From Lysinibacillus pinottii (lineage in GTDB: Bacteria; Bacillota; Bacilli; Bacillales_A; Planococcaceae): 64,000 nt of DNA. A model generated the notes under the pieces. It was not told the origin of the DNA. It saw only the letters and a program-made list of their open reading frames with translations, and searched no databases. The stretch lies in assembly GCF_024753545.1 (NCBI RefSeq), contig NZ_JANTOO010000002.1, positions 120,442-184,441 on the forward strand, read 5' to 3'. Shown one piece after another: positions 21,092 through 31,692 of this stretch. Within the stretch, counting starts at the first letter, position 1, and every line of letters begins with the position of its first letter. Both the position numbers and the translations under genes were made by a program.

Positions 21092-21141
21092 ATTAGTCCT
21101 CTCCCTTCAACATGGCATTCCATGTTTTCACAAATATTATA

Positions 21142-22209
21142 TCATAACGGTGTTCTGTATAGTTTATCGTCATCGGGTTGTGGATTGCCACGTCCATCCG
21201 TATTATTGCTGATAAAGTACAAATAGCTATCATCCATAAAGACATCTCGTATTCTTCCGAAATCTGATAATAGTACATCTTGTTTATGCTTGCTCATATC
21301 AAATGTTAGCACCGCTGTCCCCCTTAGTGCCGCAACATATAATCGATCATTCACTACGGTTATGCCAGAGGGTGCCCACGTTTTTGATGGGCCTGAAGTA
21401 AATAGAGGTGTAACCATTCGTTGCTGTTTGTCTGTTCCCTCCATGAGCGGCCAACCATAATTCTTCCCTTTTTCAATCACGTTGATTTCGTCATTTGCTG
21501 CATTGCCATGTTCGCTTGCGTACATCGTACCATCCGTTGCCCATGCTAATCCCTGCGGATTTCGATGCCCATAGCTATACACATAAGAACGAGGAAAGGG
21601 ATTATCATTCGGTATGGAACCATCCAAATTGAGACGTAAAATTTTTCCTTCCAACGCATCTAAATCCTGTGCTAAAGATGGCTGGGTTGCATCGCCCACA
21701 GTAACATACAATTTGCTATCGGGACCTATTTTTAAACGTCCACCATGATGATATGTACCACTCTGTATTCGATCAATTAGGAGATCCGTTTCCTGCCACT
21801 TATTATCGATTAACGTTAATGTCACAACCCGATTAAATTGCGCTGATTCCTCTTCATACGTATAGTACGCATAAGCAATATATGTTGTTGTAAAATCAGG
21901 AGCTAACACAAATCCTAGGAGACCTGCTTCTGGAGCTGACGACAAATCCTTCTTTAATAAAACCTGTTGTCTTTCAACTACATCTTCCGTAATCTTCACA
22001 ATATTCCCTGGTCTTTCTGCTACATATAACGCTGTATCACTCTTTTCAATAGACCATGGTGTATGTAATTGCTCTGCTATTACTTCAACGTTTGGAGTGA
22101 CTTTTAAGGGTTCCTCTTGTATGACCTTCCGTTCATCCTTCCCCTCTGTAGATGTACAGCCCAAACATAGAAAAATGACTAGCAGTAAAATCGGAATCAT
22201 TCGCCTCAT
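21142..22209 (-). CDS. PQQ-dependent sugar dehydrogenase-like lipoprotein
   Basis: 355-residue exported lipoprotein: lipobox CLGC (Cys18), then a six-bladed beta-propeller of the soluble aldose/glucose dehydrogenase (GSDH) family. Family marks are HTPWSI, ERPGNIV, EAGLLGFVLAPDF, THHGG-like TYHHGGRLKIGPD, YGHRNPQGLAW and SEHGNAANDEINVI. The catalytic His in the HHGGRL segment and Ca/PQQ site residues look conserved, but Bacillus do not generally make PQQ, so the true cofactor or substrate is uncertain. GGAGG lies upstream of the ATG. Confidence 0.88.
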   Translation of the reverse strand: MRRMIPILLLVIFLCLGCTSTEGKDERKVIQEEPLKVTPNVEVIAEQLHTPWSIEKSDTALYVAERPGNIVKITEDVVERQQVLLKKDLSSAPEAGLLGFVLAPDFTTTYIAYAYYTYEEESAQFNRVVTLTLIDNKWQETDLLIDRIQSGTYHHGGRLKIGPDSKLYVTVGDATQPSLAQDLDALEGKILRLNLDGSIPNDNPFPRSYVYSYGHRNPQGLAWATDGTMYASEHGNAANDEINVIEKGKNYGWPLMEGTDKQQRMVTPLFTSGPSKTWAPSGITVVNDRLYVAALRGTAVLTFDMSKHKQDVLLSDFGRIRDVFMDDSYLYFISNNTDGRGNPQPDDDKLYRTPL

Positions 22210-22258
22210 TTTGTTTCCTCCTTTTCTGTCATAAAAATAATACTATTTTTTGAAATAG

Positions 22259-22287
22259 AAAAAGACGTCGCCCTAGACGTCTCTTTT
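22259..22287 (-). terminator. terminator overlapping the small ORF stop
   Basis: AGACGTC / GACGTCT stem with a TAGGGC loop that includes the stop codon of the 54-residue frame, followed on the minus strand by TTTTTC. Confidence 0.7.
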
Positions 22288-22437
22288 ACTTACTTTTATA
22301 CTTTCGAACATAATTATTTCACCAAATGTTTTTGTGTGCTCTAGCACTTTAAGATAAGCTTCTTTTCGATGGATGAGTCGTTCTTGTCGTAATTTTAGAT
22401 AGGAATAATAAAAGTCATCTATAGCTATTTTATCCAT
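22273..22437 (-). CDS. small hypothetical protein (54 aa)
   Basis: 54-residue, charged, helical cytoplasmic protein opening MDKIAIDDFYYSYLKLRQER. The ATG has GAGGTGAG at 3-4 bases and the frame ends in a terminator hairpin, which makes it a credible gene despite its size. No family recognised. Confidence 0.55.
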   Translation of the reverse strand: MDKIAIDDFYYSYLKLRQERLIHRKEAYLKVLEHTKTFGEIIMFESIKVSKRDV

Positions 22438-22589
22438 AAACTCACCTCTTATAGTAGTTGTCTGCTACCACTATTATAAGGTTGGTAAATTCTTACGACA
22501 ATTCTATTTTCTATTTTTGATTATAAGTTCCCAAAAATGGAAGGATAAAAGACATAAGAACGCTCGAAAGAATATACATATTTATCTAA

Positions 22590-23006
22590 TTAGTTGATAA
22601 AAAAAGGCAGTACTTTTTCTTCTACAACTTGTTCACCCGCCTGAATCCATCTACTTTTATCATGAATATGCCCATCCTTATCAAGCGGTGTCTGGAACTG
22701 GCTAGCTCCTGTAGCATCCAGTAGAGAACCTTCATCATAATCTAAACCAACGTTAGCAACATGTTTAATGACAAACGGCTTTTGAAATCGAATTTGGGCA
22801 TCTTCATTGTCTAATTCCCCTGCTGTTACGATAAAGGGCACGCGTAAATATATTGTTTCGCCGCCGCCTCTCCATAGTACCGCGTCGAAGCTCCCTTTAT
22901 GATACTCCCAATTCCCACCAATTGTAAAACCGCGATGAATAATATGATCTCGCAAATAACCATAGCCTATCTCTTTTCCAACTATTTTTGAATCAAACTG
23001 TAGCAT
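22590..23006 (-). CDS. YugN-like protein
   Basis: 138-residue cytoplasmic protein of the YugN-like family (PF08868), function unknown. Diagnostic stretches are GGNWEYHKGSFDAVLW, ETIYLRVPF and the YDEGSLLDATG region. The ATG at 23006 is chosen because AAAGGAGGAGG lies 9 bases upstream; earlier in-frame codons lie within that site. Confidence 0.85.
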   Translation of the reverse strand: MLQFDSKIVGKEIGYGYLRDHIIHRGFTIGGNWEYHKGSFDAVLWRGGGETIYLRVPFIVTAGELDNEDAQIRFQKPFVIKHVANVGLDYDEGSLLDATGASQFQTPLDKDGHIHDKSRWIQAGEQVVEEKVLPFFIN

Positions 23007-23231
23007 GTTGAAACCTCCTCCTTTCATTTGATAAAAGTCTATCCTAAAAAGAGGAATTACAAACTATTTAAAGGAACTCAGATTGTTCAATTTAAAACAT
23101 ATTTAGCGGCTTCTACATATTCTGTAACAGCTTTGCGGCAGTTGGCACCAGTCTTTCAAAGACATTATTGAATATTATAATCCTCCCTATAATTCCAATA
23201 TATAGAAATAAATAAAAAGGTGATTAATACG

Positions 23232-24422
23232 TTAATCACCTGACGTTCCATAATCCTTGATGGTTATGGAAACTTCACATTTTATAGCTGCTTCACTAAA
23301 TATTTTATCCCAATCCTTTTTTATCTTTTCCCACTCTTTTGGATACTTTATTCTTAATTTATTGCCGAATCCTGCAACATCTGTTTGATATTCCTGTTGC
23401 AGCTTTTCCGACGTTTTCATCACTAATCGTTGAATTTCTTCCTCAATTGTTTTCTCTGCTTTTTTTAAAAATTTATTATTAAATGCTTTGTCTGACAGTA
23501 CCCAATGTTCAGCAATTCTTCCTTCCGATTGAATGTTCACTGTAAATGAAATACGATCACCATCTATTTTTGGTATGATTTTACTTTTCATAGACATTAT
23601 TTCATAAACGATAGGTGAATCCGATTCTTTATCAAACCCCTTTACTAACCCCCCTTCCCCTTTCCCCGTGATCCATGCAATGCCCCCTAAGTCGTTTTCA
23701 TCCAGAAAGCCTCGAAGTTTTTTAGTTTTCCCATCAATGACAGCAGCACCTACAAATTTTACTTCTCCATCTTCTGAAACGACGTTTTGTAATAAAAAGC
23801 TTGAATCAGAATATAATTTCCCCTCTAATTTTGCAATGGTCATAGGTGGCAAAATTTTGGTTGTTCTTTCATTCCCCTCCATCATCTCTACCAATTGAAA
23901 GGCAGGAATTTTCGTTGGTTCATTTGTTTCAAGTGTCTCACTTGCCCGCCCCTGAGCAATAAGAAGCAATCCGCTTGGCCGTATCTCCAGCTCTCTTAGA
24001 AAAAAGTCCAACAGCTGTTGCAGGTTAATGGTGCTGGCAAGTTCTTCGCCAATAATGGTAACCTTGGAATGCTCCGCGAATGAATGTTTGTCAGACTTTA
24101 ATAGCATATTTCGTAATGTAGGCAAAACAACATCCCCTGTTTCAGAAACATTTTTATATGCCTTTTCTCGTAATGTTCCATCTTTCATTCCTGTAACAGT
24201 TGTCTCAGAAGTGACCATTTGATTCGTAACGGTGAGTAACGTTCTATTAGCATATTTAGCCTCTTTTTGTTCCTCAGTGGTAGCCTCTTCTGTTGCTAAA
24301 TCTAATGAGGTACCAACAATCAATCCTAAATCCTCAATCTCTTTACTACTCCAGCAACCAGTAAGTAGGAGAGATACAATCATTACTAGAGAAATACGTA
24401 AAAATGGATAGAGTTTCTTCAT
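23232..24422 (-). CDS. Ger(x)C family spore germination lipoprotein
   Basis: 396-residue GerC-type subunit of a spore nutrient receptor: signal peptide with lipobox LLTGC, then the three-domain GerC fold (KEIEDLGLIVGTSLD, RPSGLLLIAQG). It is lipidated and anchored on the spore inner membrane. Its ATG overlaps the end of the GerB gene by 4 bases. Third gene of a gerA-B-C operon. Confidence 0.93.
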   Translation of the reverse strand: MKKLYPFLRISLVMIVSLLLTGCWSSKEIEDLGLIVGTSLDLATEEATTEEQKEAKYANRTLLTVTNQMVTSETTVTGMKDGTLREKAYKNVSETGDVVLPTLRNMLLKSDKHSFAEHSKVTIIGEELASTINLQQLLDFFLRELEIRPSGLLLIAQGRASETLETNEPTKIPAFQLVEMMEGNERTTKILPPMTIAKLEGKLYSDSSFLLQNVVSEDGEVKFVGAAVIDGKTKKLRGFLDENDLGGIAWITGKGEGGLVKGFDKESDSPIVYEIMSMKSKIIPKIDGDRISFTVNIQSEGRIAEHWVLSDKAFNNKFLKKAEKTIEEEIQRLVMKTSEKLQQEYQTDVAGFGNKLRIKYPKEWEKIKKDWDKIFSEAAIKCEVSITIKDYGTSGD

Positions 24423-25516
24423 GTTTTATCGCCCTTCAATTTTGATATAAGGAGTAAGGTTATGGGTAGTGCACCAAATAAAAATAAAGCAGCATGACCG
24501 ATCTTATCGCCAAATTTAAAAAGGTCATTTATATTTTTGGGTGTCATCGCGATAATATAAATAATCGGTAATAATCCATATAGAAAAGGGTGCATACTTT
24601 TTTTAAAAAGCTGAGCTAACCCTAGAGCGGCAGCATAATAGGTAATGGTAAAGGTGGCGAAAATTTGCATAATCCATATAACAAGTAAAAATGATTCAAA
24701 GCGCTCGAAAATTAATCCTGGAATTTCAAAACTCCGCATGAGTTCGATTGTTGGCCATGTTCTTGTCATGACCCCTTCGATGGAAAGAGCGCCAATCACC
24801 ATTACGACAGTAATAACATAAAAAAGTAATGGAATCGCTATGCCCACTAAGACGACTTTGACTGCTTTCTTTTTATCAGATGGGTACATAAATGCCACTA
24901 AGAGCAACATAATCTCAGGACCTAGAAATGCTAATGTCGCCGTTTTTATTCCTTTCAGCATCGGAACGACTCCCAGCCCTAAAACAGGTCGAAGATTATC
25001 GATTTCAAAGATTCCTAAGCTTAAAAAAGCGACAAGTAAGAAAATCACAAAGGTAATGGGAAATATAATTTCGAATAAACGACCGATCGAATTAATTCCA
25101 CCACTCACCAAATAGAGCCCCACCCATAAGAAAGGTAGAATAATAGCCCATGTGGGTGTTCCCTCCAATAAAAAGAGGGAGGTTACTTCAGCCATTATTC
25201 GAACCTCAAAAGCAGAAATCGTAAAGAAATAAGTAATGACAAGTGCACTAATCAACCATCCTAGCCATTTTCCAACAATATCTTGATTGTATTGATAAAA
25301 TGTCTTGTCTGGATATTGTTGACTTAGCTTGACGATAATCACTCCAGCAATCATGGCGATAAGACCACCTAAAAAAACACTAATCCAAACATCTGGCGTT
25401 TTTACCTTCTCTACCGAGGCACGAGGCAGGGTGAGGATGCCAGTTGCAAGAATATAATTAATAATAATGACCATTGTTTGGGACGTCGTAATGTTATCTT
25501 TTGGACTGGTAATCAT
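24419..25516 (-). CDS. GerB family spore germination permease
   Basis: 365-residue membrane protein with about ten segments, of the spore-permease (APC-like) family that senses or binds the germinant. Opens with TSQTMVIIINYILATGILTLPR, the typical GerB start. The frame overlaps the GerA gene end by 23 bases and the GerC gene start by 4, so translation is coupled. Confidence 0.93.
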   Translation of the reverse strand: MITSPKDNITTSQTMVIIINYILATGILTLPRASVEKVKTPDVWISVFLGGLIAMIAGVIIVKLSQQYPDKTFYQYNQDIVGKWLGWLISALVITYFFTISAFEVRIMAEVTSLFLLEGTPTWAIILPFLWVGLYLVSGGINSIGRLFEIIFPITFVIFLLVAFLSLGIFEIDNLRPVLGLGVVPMLKGIKTATLAFLGPEIMLLLVAFMYPSDKKKAVKVVLVGIAIPLLFYVITVVMVIGALSIEGVMTRTWPTIELMRSFEIPGLIFERFESFLLVIWIMQIFATFTITYYAAALGLAQLFKKSMHPFLYGLLPIIYIIAMTPKNINDLFKFGDKIGHAALFLFGALPITLLLISKLKGDKT

Positions 25517-27209
25517 GGCTACTGTTTTCCTTTCCTCGTATTTCCCCTTTACGAACAGAATCTTTTGGCTGTAATAATTTTGGTCGGCGTTTCATCATCA
25601 TTAATGGCATACGTACCATAAAATCTTTCCAATCCCCTGCTCTATATGGGACAGTCGGACTAACATAAGGAACACCAAAACTCTTCAGCTTTACTAAATG
25701 ACTGCCCAGGAAAAGGAAAAATAGAATGACCCCGTAAAGACCAAATATGGCAGCAAAAAACATAGCAACAAATCGTAGCATTCGTAATGTAATCCCTGCG
25801 TTATATTGAGGGATAGCAAAGGACGAAATAGCGGTTAAAGCAACGACGATAACCATAATCGGACTTACAATTCCAGCCTGTACAGCTGCTTCTCCAATAA
25901 CAAGACCCCCGACGATACCCATTGTGGGACCGATCGGCTTGGGCAAACGAAGTCCAGCTTCTCGTAAAATTTCGATGGCTACCTCCATAATAAGCGCCTC
26001 GATTAACGCTGGAAATGGAACTCCTTCCCTTGTGGACATCATGGACAGTGCTAGCTTAGTTGGGATTAATCCCTGATGGAACGACACAAAAGCAATATAC
26101 ATGGATGGACCAAAAAGTGTTATCGCAGCAGCCAAGTATCGTAGAAGCCGAATGAGCGAACTTGCAAACCAGCGTTCATAATAATCTTCCGGAGATTGTA
26201 GTAGCATATTAATTGTAACTGGTACAATTAAAGCAAATGGTGTGCCATCTAATATAATGGCAACCCGCCCCTCCATTAATGCCCCATATACTCGATCAGG
26301 ACGCTCCGTGTTCTGCACTTGTGTAAAAGGGCTCAGAAAATTATCTTCAATTAACTGCTCTATATAGCCCGATTCTAATAGGTTATCAAGGTCGATTGTT
26401 TGTATCCGATTTTTTACTTCATCCACCAACTCCGGATCCACTATCTCATCCATATAGGCAATGACTAACTCTTTTTTTACCCTCTTCCCCACTTTCATCT
26501 GAATGATAGATAATTGCTGATTTTCACCTTGCTGTCTTAGAAGAGCTGTATTGTCACTTAATCTTTCTGTAAAGCCTACCCTTGGCCCTCTAACAACCGC
26601 TTCTGAAATAGGCTCCTCTATATTACGCGTCTTGCCATTTATCGTACAAAGTAATAAAGCATTAGGCATACCATCTACAAATAAAGCTGTATAACCTATT
26701 AATACCTTACTTACTATTCCTTGCATCGTTGATTCTTCTAGTACATCCCCGATAGGTATATTATTTTTCATGAGGTTCTGCATGTTGCCGTTTTCTGTTA
26801 AAGCAGTGGCGGATGTGTCCGAAAAACGCTCCATCATCGAAGTCAAAATATGCTCTTCGATTTGCCCTTTATCTGCTAGACCTTCAAGATAAACAATAGC
26901 CGCACGAATATGAGTATTTCCTATGTGAAATTCTCTAAAGTGGGCATCCCAATTATGCCCAAGTTCTTGTTTTATTCGTTCAAAATCTTTGATAAAATCA
27001 CCCGTTAGCGAGGCAACTGTTTCTTGGCTAGATGGCTGATCTACTTCCTTTTGATTCGTGTATTCTTTCATGTCGATCTTGCCATTATTCTTTTTTTCAA
27101 GTATTAAACCATTAAATAATTTGAAAATCAAAAATGGAATAACGAATGCTAAAAAACCCTGCATAAAAACTTGCCATTGTGGTATATAGGATATTACCCT
27201 TTCCCACAT
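25494..27209 (-). CDS. GerA family spore germination protein
   Basis: 571-residue GerA-type receptor subunit (PF03323). N-terminal soluble domain with a Lys/Gln-rich linker, then the core with DGMPNALLL, the GRVAIILDGTPFALIVP stretch and four to five C-terminal membrane segments (GIVGGLVIGEAAVQAG). ATG at 27209 with AGAGGGTGAT upstream; a longer in-frame start is not supported. First gene of the operon. It confirms a spore-forming organism. Confidence 0.94.
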   Translation of the reverse strand: MWERVISYIPQWQVFMQGFLAFVIPFLIFKLFNGLILEKKNNGKIDMKEYTNQKEVDQPSSQETVASLTGDFIKDFERIKQELGHNWDAHFREFHIGNTHIRAAIVYLEGLADKGQIEEHILTSMMERFSDTSATALTENGNMQNLMKNNIPIGDVLEESTMQGIVSKVLIGYTALFVDGMPNALLLCTINGKTRNIEEPISEAVVRGPRVGFTERLSDNTALLRQQGENQQLSIIQMKVGKRVKKELVIAYMDEIVDPELVDEVKNRIQTIDLDNLLESGYIEQLIEDNFLSPFTQVQNTERPDRVYGALMEGRVAIILDGTPFALIVPVTINMLLQSPEDYYERWFASSLIRLLRYLAAAITLFGPSMYIAFVSFHQGLIPTKLALSMMSTREGVPFPALIEALIMEVAIEILREAGLRLPKPIGPTMGIVGGLVIGEAAVQAGIVSPIMVIVVALTAISSFAIPQYNAGITLRMLRFVAMFFAAIFGLYGVILFFLFLGSHLVKLKSFGVPYVSPTVPYRAGDWKDFMVRMPLMMMKRRPKLLQPKDSVRKGEIRGKENSSHDYQSKR

Positions 27210-27478
27210 GATGATCACCCTCTTTACCAATCCACAAGGAATTAATTACTACATATTTTTATCTAAGCAGTCCTATTTTAAACTTCTAAACATCAACATC
27301 CTCCCATGACAAAAAATCAGCCTCAATATGCCTGAGTGCTGACATTAGGGTATATTTTTTGTTTTCTAATCCATGAATTTCCAAGTCCTTACATCCCGTT
27401 TTATTATTTCTAATCATTGAAATTTAGAAAATAAGATATGGTATACTAGCTACTATGAAAAATTAGAAGGTGAAATAA

Positions 27479-28486
27479 ATGTTAGAAGTTAATGAAAGTA
27501 AATTAGCTCACTATAGTATCCATTTTTTGAGCGAGACGACACTAATTTTAGGAGAAGAGGATTATATACAGCCAGAGCTCATGCTAGAAGCAGCCTTTAC
27601 ACAGCTTGCATTTAGTAAAGTAGAGCTTGAGCAGCAATATGAATTTTTCCATGAAACAGATATTGCGCTTAATGAAGTTTTTACCTATTCAAAAAAAATA
27701 TTCGAACAGGACAGTAGCTTTCTTGAACAATCTCAAAATATGGCGAAGCACTTACACAGTGTATCCCAGCACCCAAATATTAAAAGCGGAGAGCTATTTA
27801 TTGGCTTGTTTGAAAATTGCTTTCTATTAAATGAAGTTAAAAAGGTCATTGCCATTGTCAAAATTGATGAAAAAGAGATGTTTTTAGATGTCAAAAATGA
27901 CAATAATAAGATGATCATTCATGGTGTTGATGGCATAAACGTGAAAAAAATTAATAATATGGCCATCATTGTAGATATGGGGGAAGAGAAACCCCCTGTT
28001 GTTTTTATAAAAACGAAGCGAAAAGAGGATATCGTATACTGGCAGGAACGATTTTTAAACATTAAAGCAGCCGATGAACATTATCACAATACAGATTTAG
28101 CGCTAAATGAATGCAAAAAGTATATTTTAAAAGAAGAGAATTATTCGAACACAGAGAAGCTAGGCTTTTTAAATAAAACATTGGACTACTTTAGAAACGA
28201 AGATGAGTTTCAAGTGGACCATTACATCGAAACCGTATTTGATCAAGCGGATGCTACCCAAAAAGATATCCTCGTCAATGCAGTCAAACCTTATGAAACA
28301 GTTATTTCTGACAGTGCACTAGAAAAAGCTGAAAAAAAATACAAACGTAAAATAAAGCTTGATTCCAATATTGAAATTCAAGTCAATATTCAGCATATCG
28401 ATCAAATAGACGAACTGATTGAAGTTGGCTATGATGAGGCAACAAATCGAAAATTTTATAAGATTTATTTCCAGGATGAAATATAA
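27479..28486 (+). CDS. nucleoid-associated protein, NA37/NdpA family
   Basis: 335-residue cytoplasmic protein of the 37-kDa nucleoid-associated family (PF04245). Recognised by length and stretches such as KSGELFIGLFENCFLLNEVKK and AADEHYHNTDLALNECK. Start ATG with AGAAGGTGA. A TGGTATACT extended -10 lies about 35 bases upstream. Not essential in relatives; exact role in Firmicutes is unknown. Confidence 0.82.
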   Translation: MLEVNESKLAHYSIHFLSETTLILGEEDYIQPELMLEAAFTQLAFSKVELEQQYEFFHETDIALNEVFTYSKKIFEQDSSFLEQSQNMAKHLHSVSQHPNIKSGELFIGLFENCFLLNEVKKVIAIVKIDEKEMFLDVKNDNNKMIIHGVDGINVKKINNMAIIVDMGEEKPPVVFIKTKRKEDIVYWQERFLNIKAADEHYHNTDLALNECKKYILKEENYSNTEKLGFLNKTLDYFRNEDEFQVDHYIETVFDQADATQKDILVNAVKPYETVISDSALEKAEKKYKRKIKLDSNIEIQVNIQHIDQIDELIEVGYDEATNRKFYKIYFQDEI

Positions 28487-28522
28487 AGGAGGCTCACTTA
28501 AAAATGCCTCAAATTATTGACC

Positions 28523-28560
28523 AAAACCATCGAAAAGTTCACGCTCGATGGTTTTTATCT
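28523..28560 (+). terminator. rho-independent terminator
   Basis: Stem AAACCATCGA / TCGATGGTTT followed by TTATCTTTTT. Confidence 0.85.
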
Positions 28561-28768
28561 TTTTAGAGTGCTACAGCTCGACCGCTGTAGTGAAAATCAA
28601 CGCTTTTATTTTTTTGTAAAAGAGACATTCCCATTTTAGGAGTTGCTCTTTTGTCTTAAAAAAAACACTATTTCTTTTCAAATTTTTCTTAAAAAGATAA
28701 AACTTTTTTGTTTGGTAAAACGTCTAATAATTGGTAACAGAAGTTAACCTAAAGGAGAATGAATAAAG

Positions 28769-29890
28769 ATGAAAAAACCGTTTAAGAAAACATGGATTTT
28801 AGCTTCCGCATTAACACTAGGAATGGCCGTAATGACCCCGCTTCAAGCTGGTGCAACTTCAGTAGATACAACTAAACAAGTCACTATACAAGTAGAACAA
28901 AAAATAAAAGGTACTATTAAGTACTTTGATGGCGATGGCATCTCAATTAAAGGGTCTGACGGCAAAAATTATTTTATTGGCTTACACAAATTCTCTGACA
29001 AGCAAATCGAAAAATTGAAGCTAGTGGAAGGACAGGAAATCGCTGTTGAAGGAAGCATTGTAGAAGATTATTCAGATTTCTATACTTTTGATGTGTATAA
29101 AAAAAGCTTACCTAAAGAAGTCACAAAAGAAGAGTTAGTTCAATTAGAAAAACTCTTTACTGACATGAAAAAAGCAGAAAAAGAAGAGAATTATGAAGAA
29201 ATGGATCGAGTTTATCAGGCCATGAATAACATTACAAGACCTTATGAATTAGCAAATTGGCAGCCTGAGCCTTTTGAAGATTTTATTAACGAAGCTGCAT
29301 TTTCTGAGCAAAACATAGTCATCAAAAAACAAGATAAAGAACAGCTTAAAGCACTTTATAATGACTGGGTAAAATTCACTAAAGAAGATAAAACAGATGA
29401 GGCAGGAGAAAAAATAGATAAAATCTTTACTATTTTAGAGCCATACTTCCAAGAGCTATATCCTCCACTAACTTTTGAACAATATATGGCTGATATGGAC
29501 TTAGACATAACAAAAGAGGATCTCGTAAAGCTTAAGGCGTTCTATGAGGAAGCTCAAAAAGCAGATAAAGATAAAAACGAAGAGCTCTCAATCAAGTTAT
29601 GGGATCAATTCTATGAAATAATTAATTCATATTACAAACCTGTTTCCTTTGAAGAATATATGTCAGATATCGAATTTGACATTAGCGAATCGGATTACAC
29701 AAAATTAAAACAGCTCTATGAGGAAGCAAATGCCTTAGATCAAAAAGGTGAAGATGAAAAGGCTGCTGCCCAATGGGAAGCCTTCTATCAAATTTTAGAT
29801 CCCTATTATTCGGCAAATAGAGACATTCTAATCTCAGCATCGAAGTTAATCATTCACGGTAACGATTTACTTCCAGAACAAACAAAATAA
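28769..29890 (+). CDS. secreted repeat protein
   Basis: 373-residue exported protein. Signal peptide MKKPFKKTWILASALTLG... with cleavage after GATS-region Ala. Residues about 40-110 form an OB-like domain (GTIKYFDGDGISIKGSDG). The rest consists of three to four helical repeats of about 65 residues, each with 'FEQYMADMDLDIT..D...LK.FYEEA' and closing in 'F.QI..PYY'. No enzyme motif. The repeats may bind wall polymer or protein; the function is unknown. Confidence 0.78.
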   Translation: MKKPFKKTWILASALTLGMAVMTPLQAGATSVDTTKQVTIQVEQKIKGTIKYFDGDGISIKGSDGKNYFIGLHKFSDKQIEKLKLVEGQEIAVEGSIVEDYSDFYTFDVYKKSLPKEVTKEELVQLEKLFTDMKKAEKEENYEEMDRVYQAMNNITRPYELANWQPEPFEDFINEAAFSEQNIVIKKQDKEQLKALYNDWVKFTKEDKTDEAGEKIDKIFTILEPYFQELYPPLTFEQYMADMDLDITKEDLVKLKAFYEEAQKADKDKNEELSIKLWDQFYEIINSYYKPVSFEEYMSDIEFDISESDYTKLKQLYEEANALDQKGEDEKAAAQWEAFYQILDPYYSANRDILISASKLIIHGNDLLPEQTK

Positions 29891-29897
29891 TGTTTTT

Positions 29898-29934
29898 GGG
29901 GCTCTCCTATTCACTATAAGGAGTAGCCCTTTTC
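29898..29934 (+). terminator. rho-independent terminator
   Basis: Stem GGGGCTCTCCT / AGGAGTAGCCC with TTTT tail, 8 bases past the stop. Confidence 0.75.
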
Positions 29935-30059
29935 TAGTACATGACAAAATTGTCATGTACTCCATTGAATAGTCATGTGAATCGATGGTTTGACCATAAT
30001 TTGCTTGTTATAGTAATCGTTGTTGAAACAAGTAATTTATAAGTTAAGGAGAAATGAGC

Positions 30060-31556
30060 ATGACACAATTTATTAAAAAAACTGTGATGATGACTGTAAT
30101 GCTAGTATGTTGTACAATGCTACCAGAATTTGCGCATGCAGCATCTGATGACAAAATTCGTAACATTGAACTCTTTATTGAGGAGCAACAAGCCATTAGT
30201 AAAATCCCCGGCCTTTCTGTCACTATTGTCGATAAGGGGGTAACCGTATATCAAAAGGGATTTGGGTATGCAAATATAAAAACAAAAACACCCGTCACTT
30301 CAGATACTCTTTTTGAGCTAGGCTCCACATCTAAAGCCTTTACAGGCCTTGCCATTCTTCAATTGGAAAAACAAGGGTTACTAAGGCGTTCGGATGATAT
30401 TCAAACGTATATCCCATGGTTAACATTGACCTATAATGGAAAAAAGGAAATCATAACAATTCAGCAGTTACTGTCGCATACAAGTGGAATTCCTTCTAAT
30501 TCAATTGTTCAAATTCCAGAAAGCACAGCCAAAAACGCCCTTGAATTAACTGTCAAAACATTACTAGATCAAACATTAAATAGAAAACCAGGAAGTTCTT
30601 TTGAGTATGCAACTATTAATTATGATGTGTTAGGACTAATCATAGAGCAAGTAACTAAGCTGCCCTATGATCAATATGTCAAACAGAAGATTTTACAACC
30701 TATTGGTATGTATCAATCGTTTGTAGGAATTCATCAAGTAGCATTCCCTCATATGGCTTCTGGTTATAAAATAGGACTTATGAGAGAGTTACCTTTTACA
30801 CCACCTATTTACCGTGGAAATATCCCTGCTGGCTATATTATCAGTAACGCAAATGATATCGCAAAATGGTTGAAATTACAGTTAGGCAATAGTGAAATTT
30901 ATTCAATTGATGCTACAACCATTAAAGAATCACATAATCCTGACCAAACGGTAGAACCTTTTGATACAAATACTTATTATGCTACCGGTTGGGCAGTGGT
31001 TGAAAAAGAAAACAAGCCATACATTTACCATGCTGGAGAAAATCCAACCTTTACATCGTATTTCATCATGCAGCCCGATGAGCAAATAGGGGTAGCCATC
31101 TTAGCCAATATGAATACAAGCTCGACAACTGCTATTGGACAAGGGATTATGGATTTGTGGGAAGGTAAAACAACAACTCCTCTACATACTAACAGCTATC
31201 AAAAGTTGGATAAAATCGCCACGATTATAAGTATCATTATTATAGGAATCAGTCTAATCTTTTGCTATTTTGTAATCAAAATGACCTCAAGCATTTATAA
31301 AAAACAACGCCAATTGACAAAGCTTGCTTCCAAGAGAATACTATTATTAACTCTCCATTCAATGCTTGTTGCCAGCATGTTAATCGCAATTTTTCTGGCA
31401 CCAGAAGTTTTACTTGGCGGTTTAAATTGGGCATTTATTAAGGTGTGGGCACCGACCTCTATATCGGTATTATTGTATAGCACTATATGGGCTTGTATTC
31501 TATATTTAACATGGGGGATTATACTCATTATGACAAAAAGGAAAGCGCTAGATTAA
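30060..31556 (+). CDS. beta-lactamase-fold serine hydrolase, membrane-anchored
   Basis: 498-residue penicillin-binding-protein-like hydrolase (class C beta-lactamase family, PF00144). The signal peptide ends at AHA. The catalytic SxxK is STSK in ELGSTSKAF, the second motif is a Tyr in EYATINYDVLG, and the third triad is HAGEN. Three C-terminal membrane segments follow (about 390-490), which is typical of the Bacillus 'serine hydrolase with membrane tail' type. ATG at 30060, eight bases past AAGGAG. Substrate is unknown (D-amino-acid peptides or esters). Confidence 0.85.
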   Translation: MTQFIKKTVMMTVMLVCCTMLPEFAHAASDDKIRNIELFIEEQQAISKIPGLSVTIVDKGVTVYQKGFGYANIKTKTPVTSDTLFELGSTSKAFTGLAILQLEKQGLLRRSDDIQTYIPWLTLTYNGKKEIITIQQLLSHTSGIPSNSIVQIPESTAKNALELTVKTLLDQTLNRKPGSSFEYATINYDVLGLIIEQVTKLPYDQYVKQKILQPIGMYQSFVGIHQVAFPHMASGYKIGLMRELPFTPPIYRGNIPAGYIISNANDIAKWLKLQLGNSEIYSIDATTIKESHNPDQTVEPFDTNTYYATGWAVVEKENKPYIYHAGENPTFTSYFIMQPDEQIGVAILANMNTSSTTAIGQGIMDLWEGKTTTPLHTNSYQKLDKIATIISIIIIGISLIFCYFVIKMTSSIYKKQRQLTKLASKRILLLTLHSMLVASMLIAIFLAPEVLLGGLNWAFIKVWAPTSISVLLYSTIWACILYLTWGIILIMTKRKALD

Positions 31557-31692
31557 TTGTCTATGGAATGTTTTAGTATGTAGATAATCAGGATGCCCGA
31601 CTCTTTTTAAGATGAATTTAATAGGATTTTCTACATAGGCCACTCTAAACGAGAACAAGTTTTAACTCAACTTCCTTTTATAGCTTATTCAT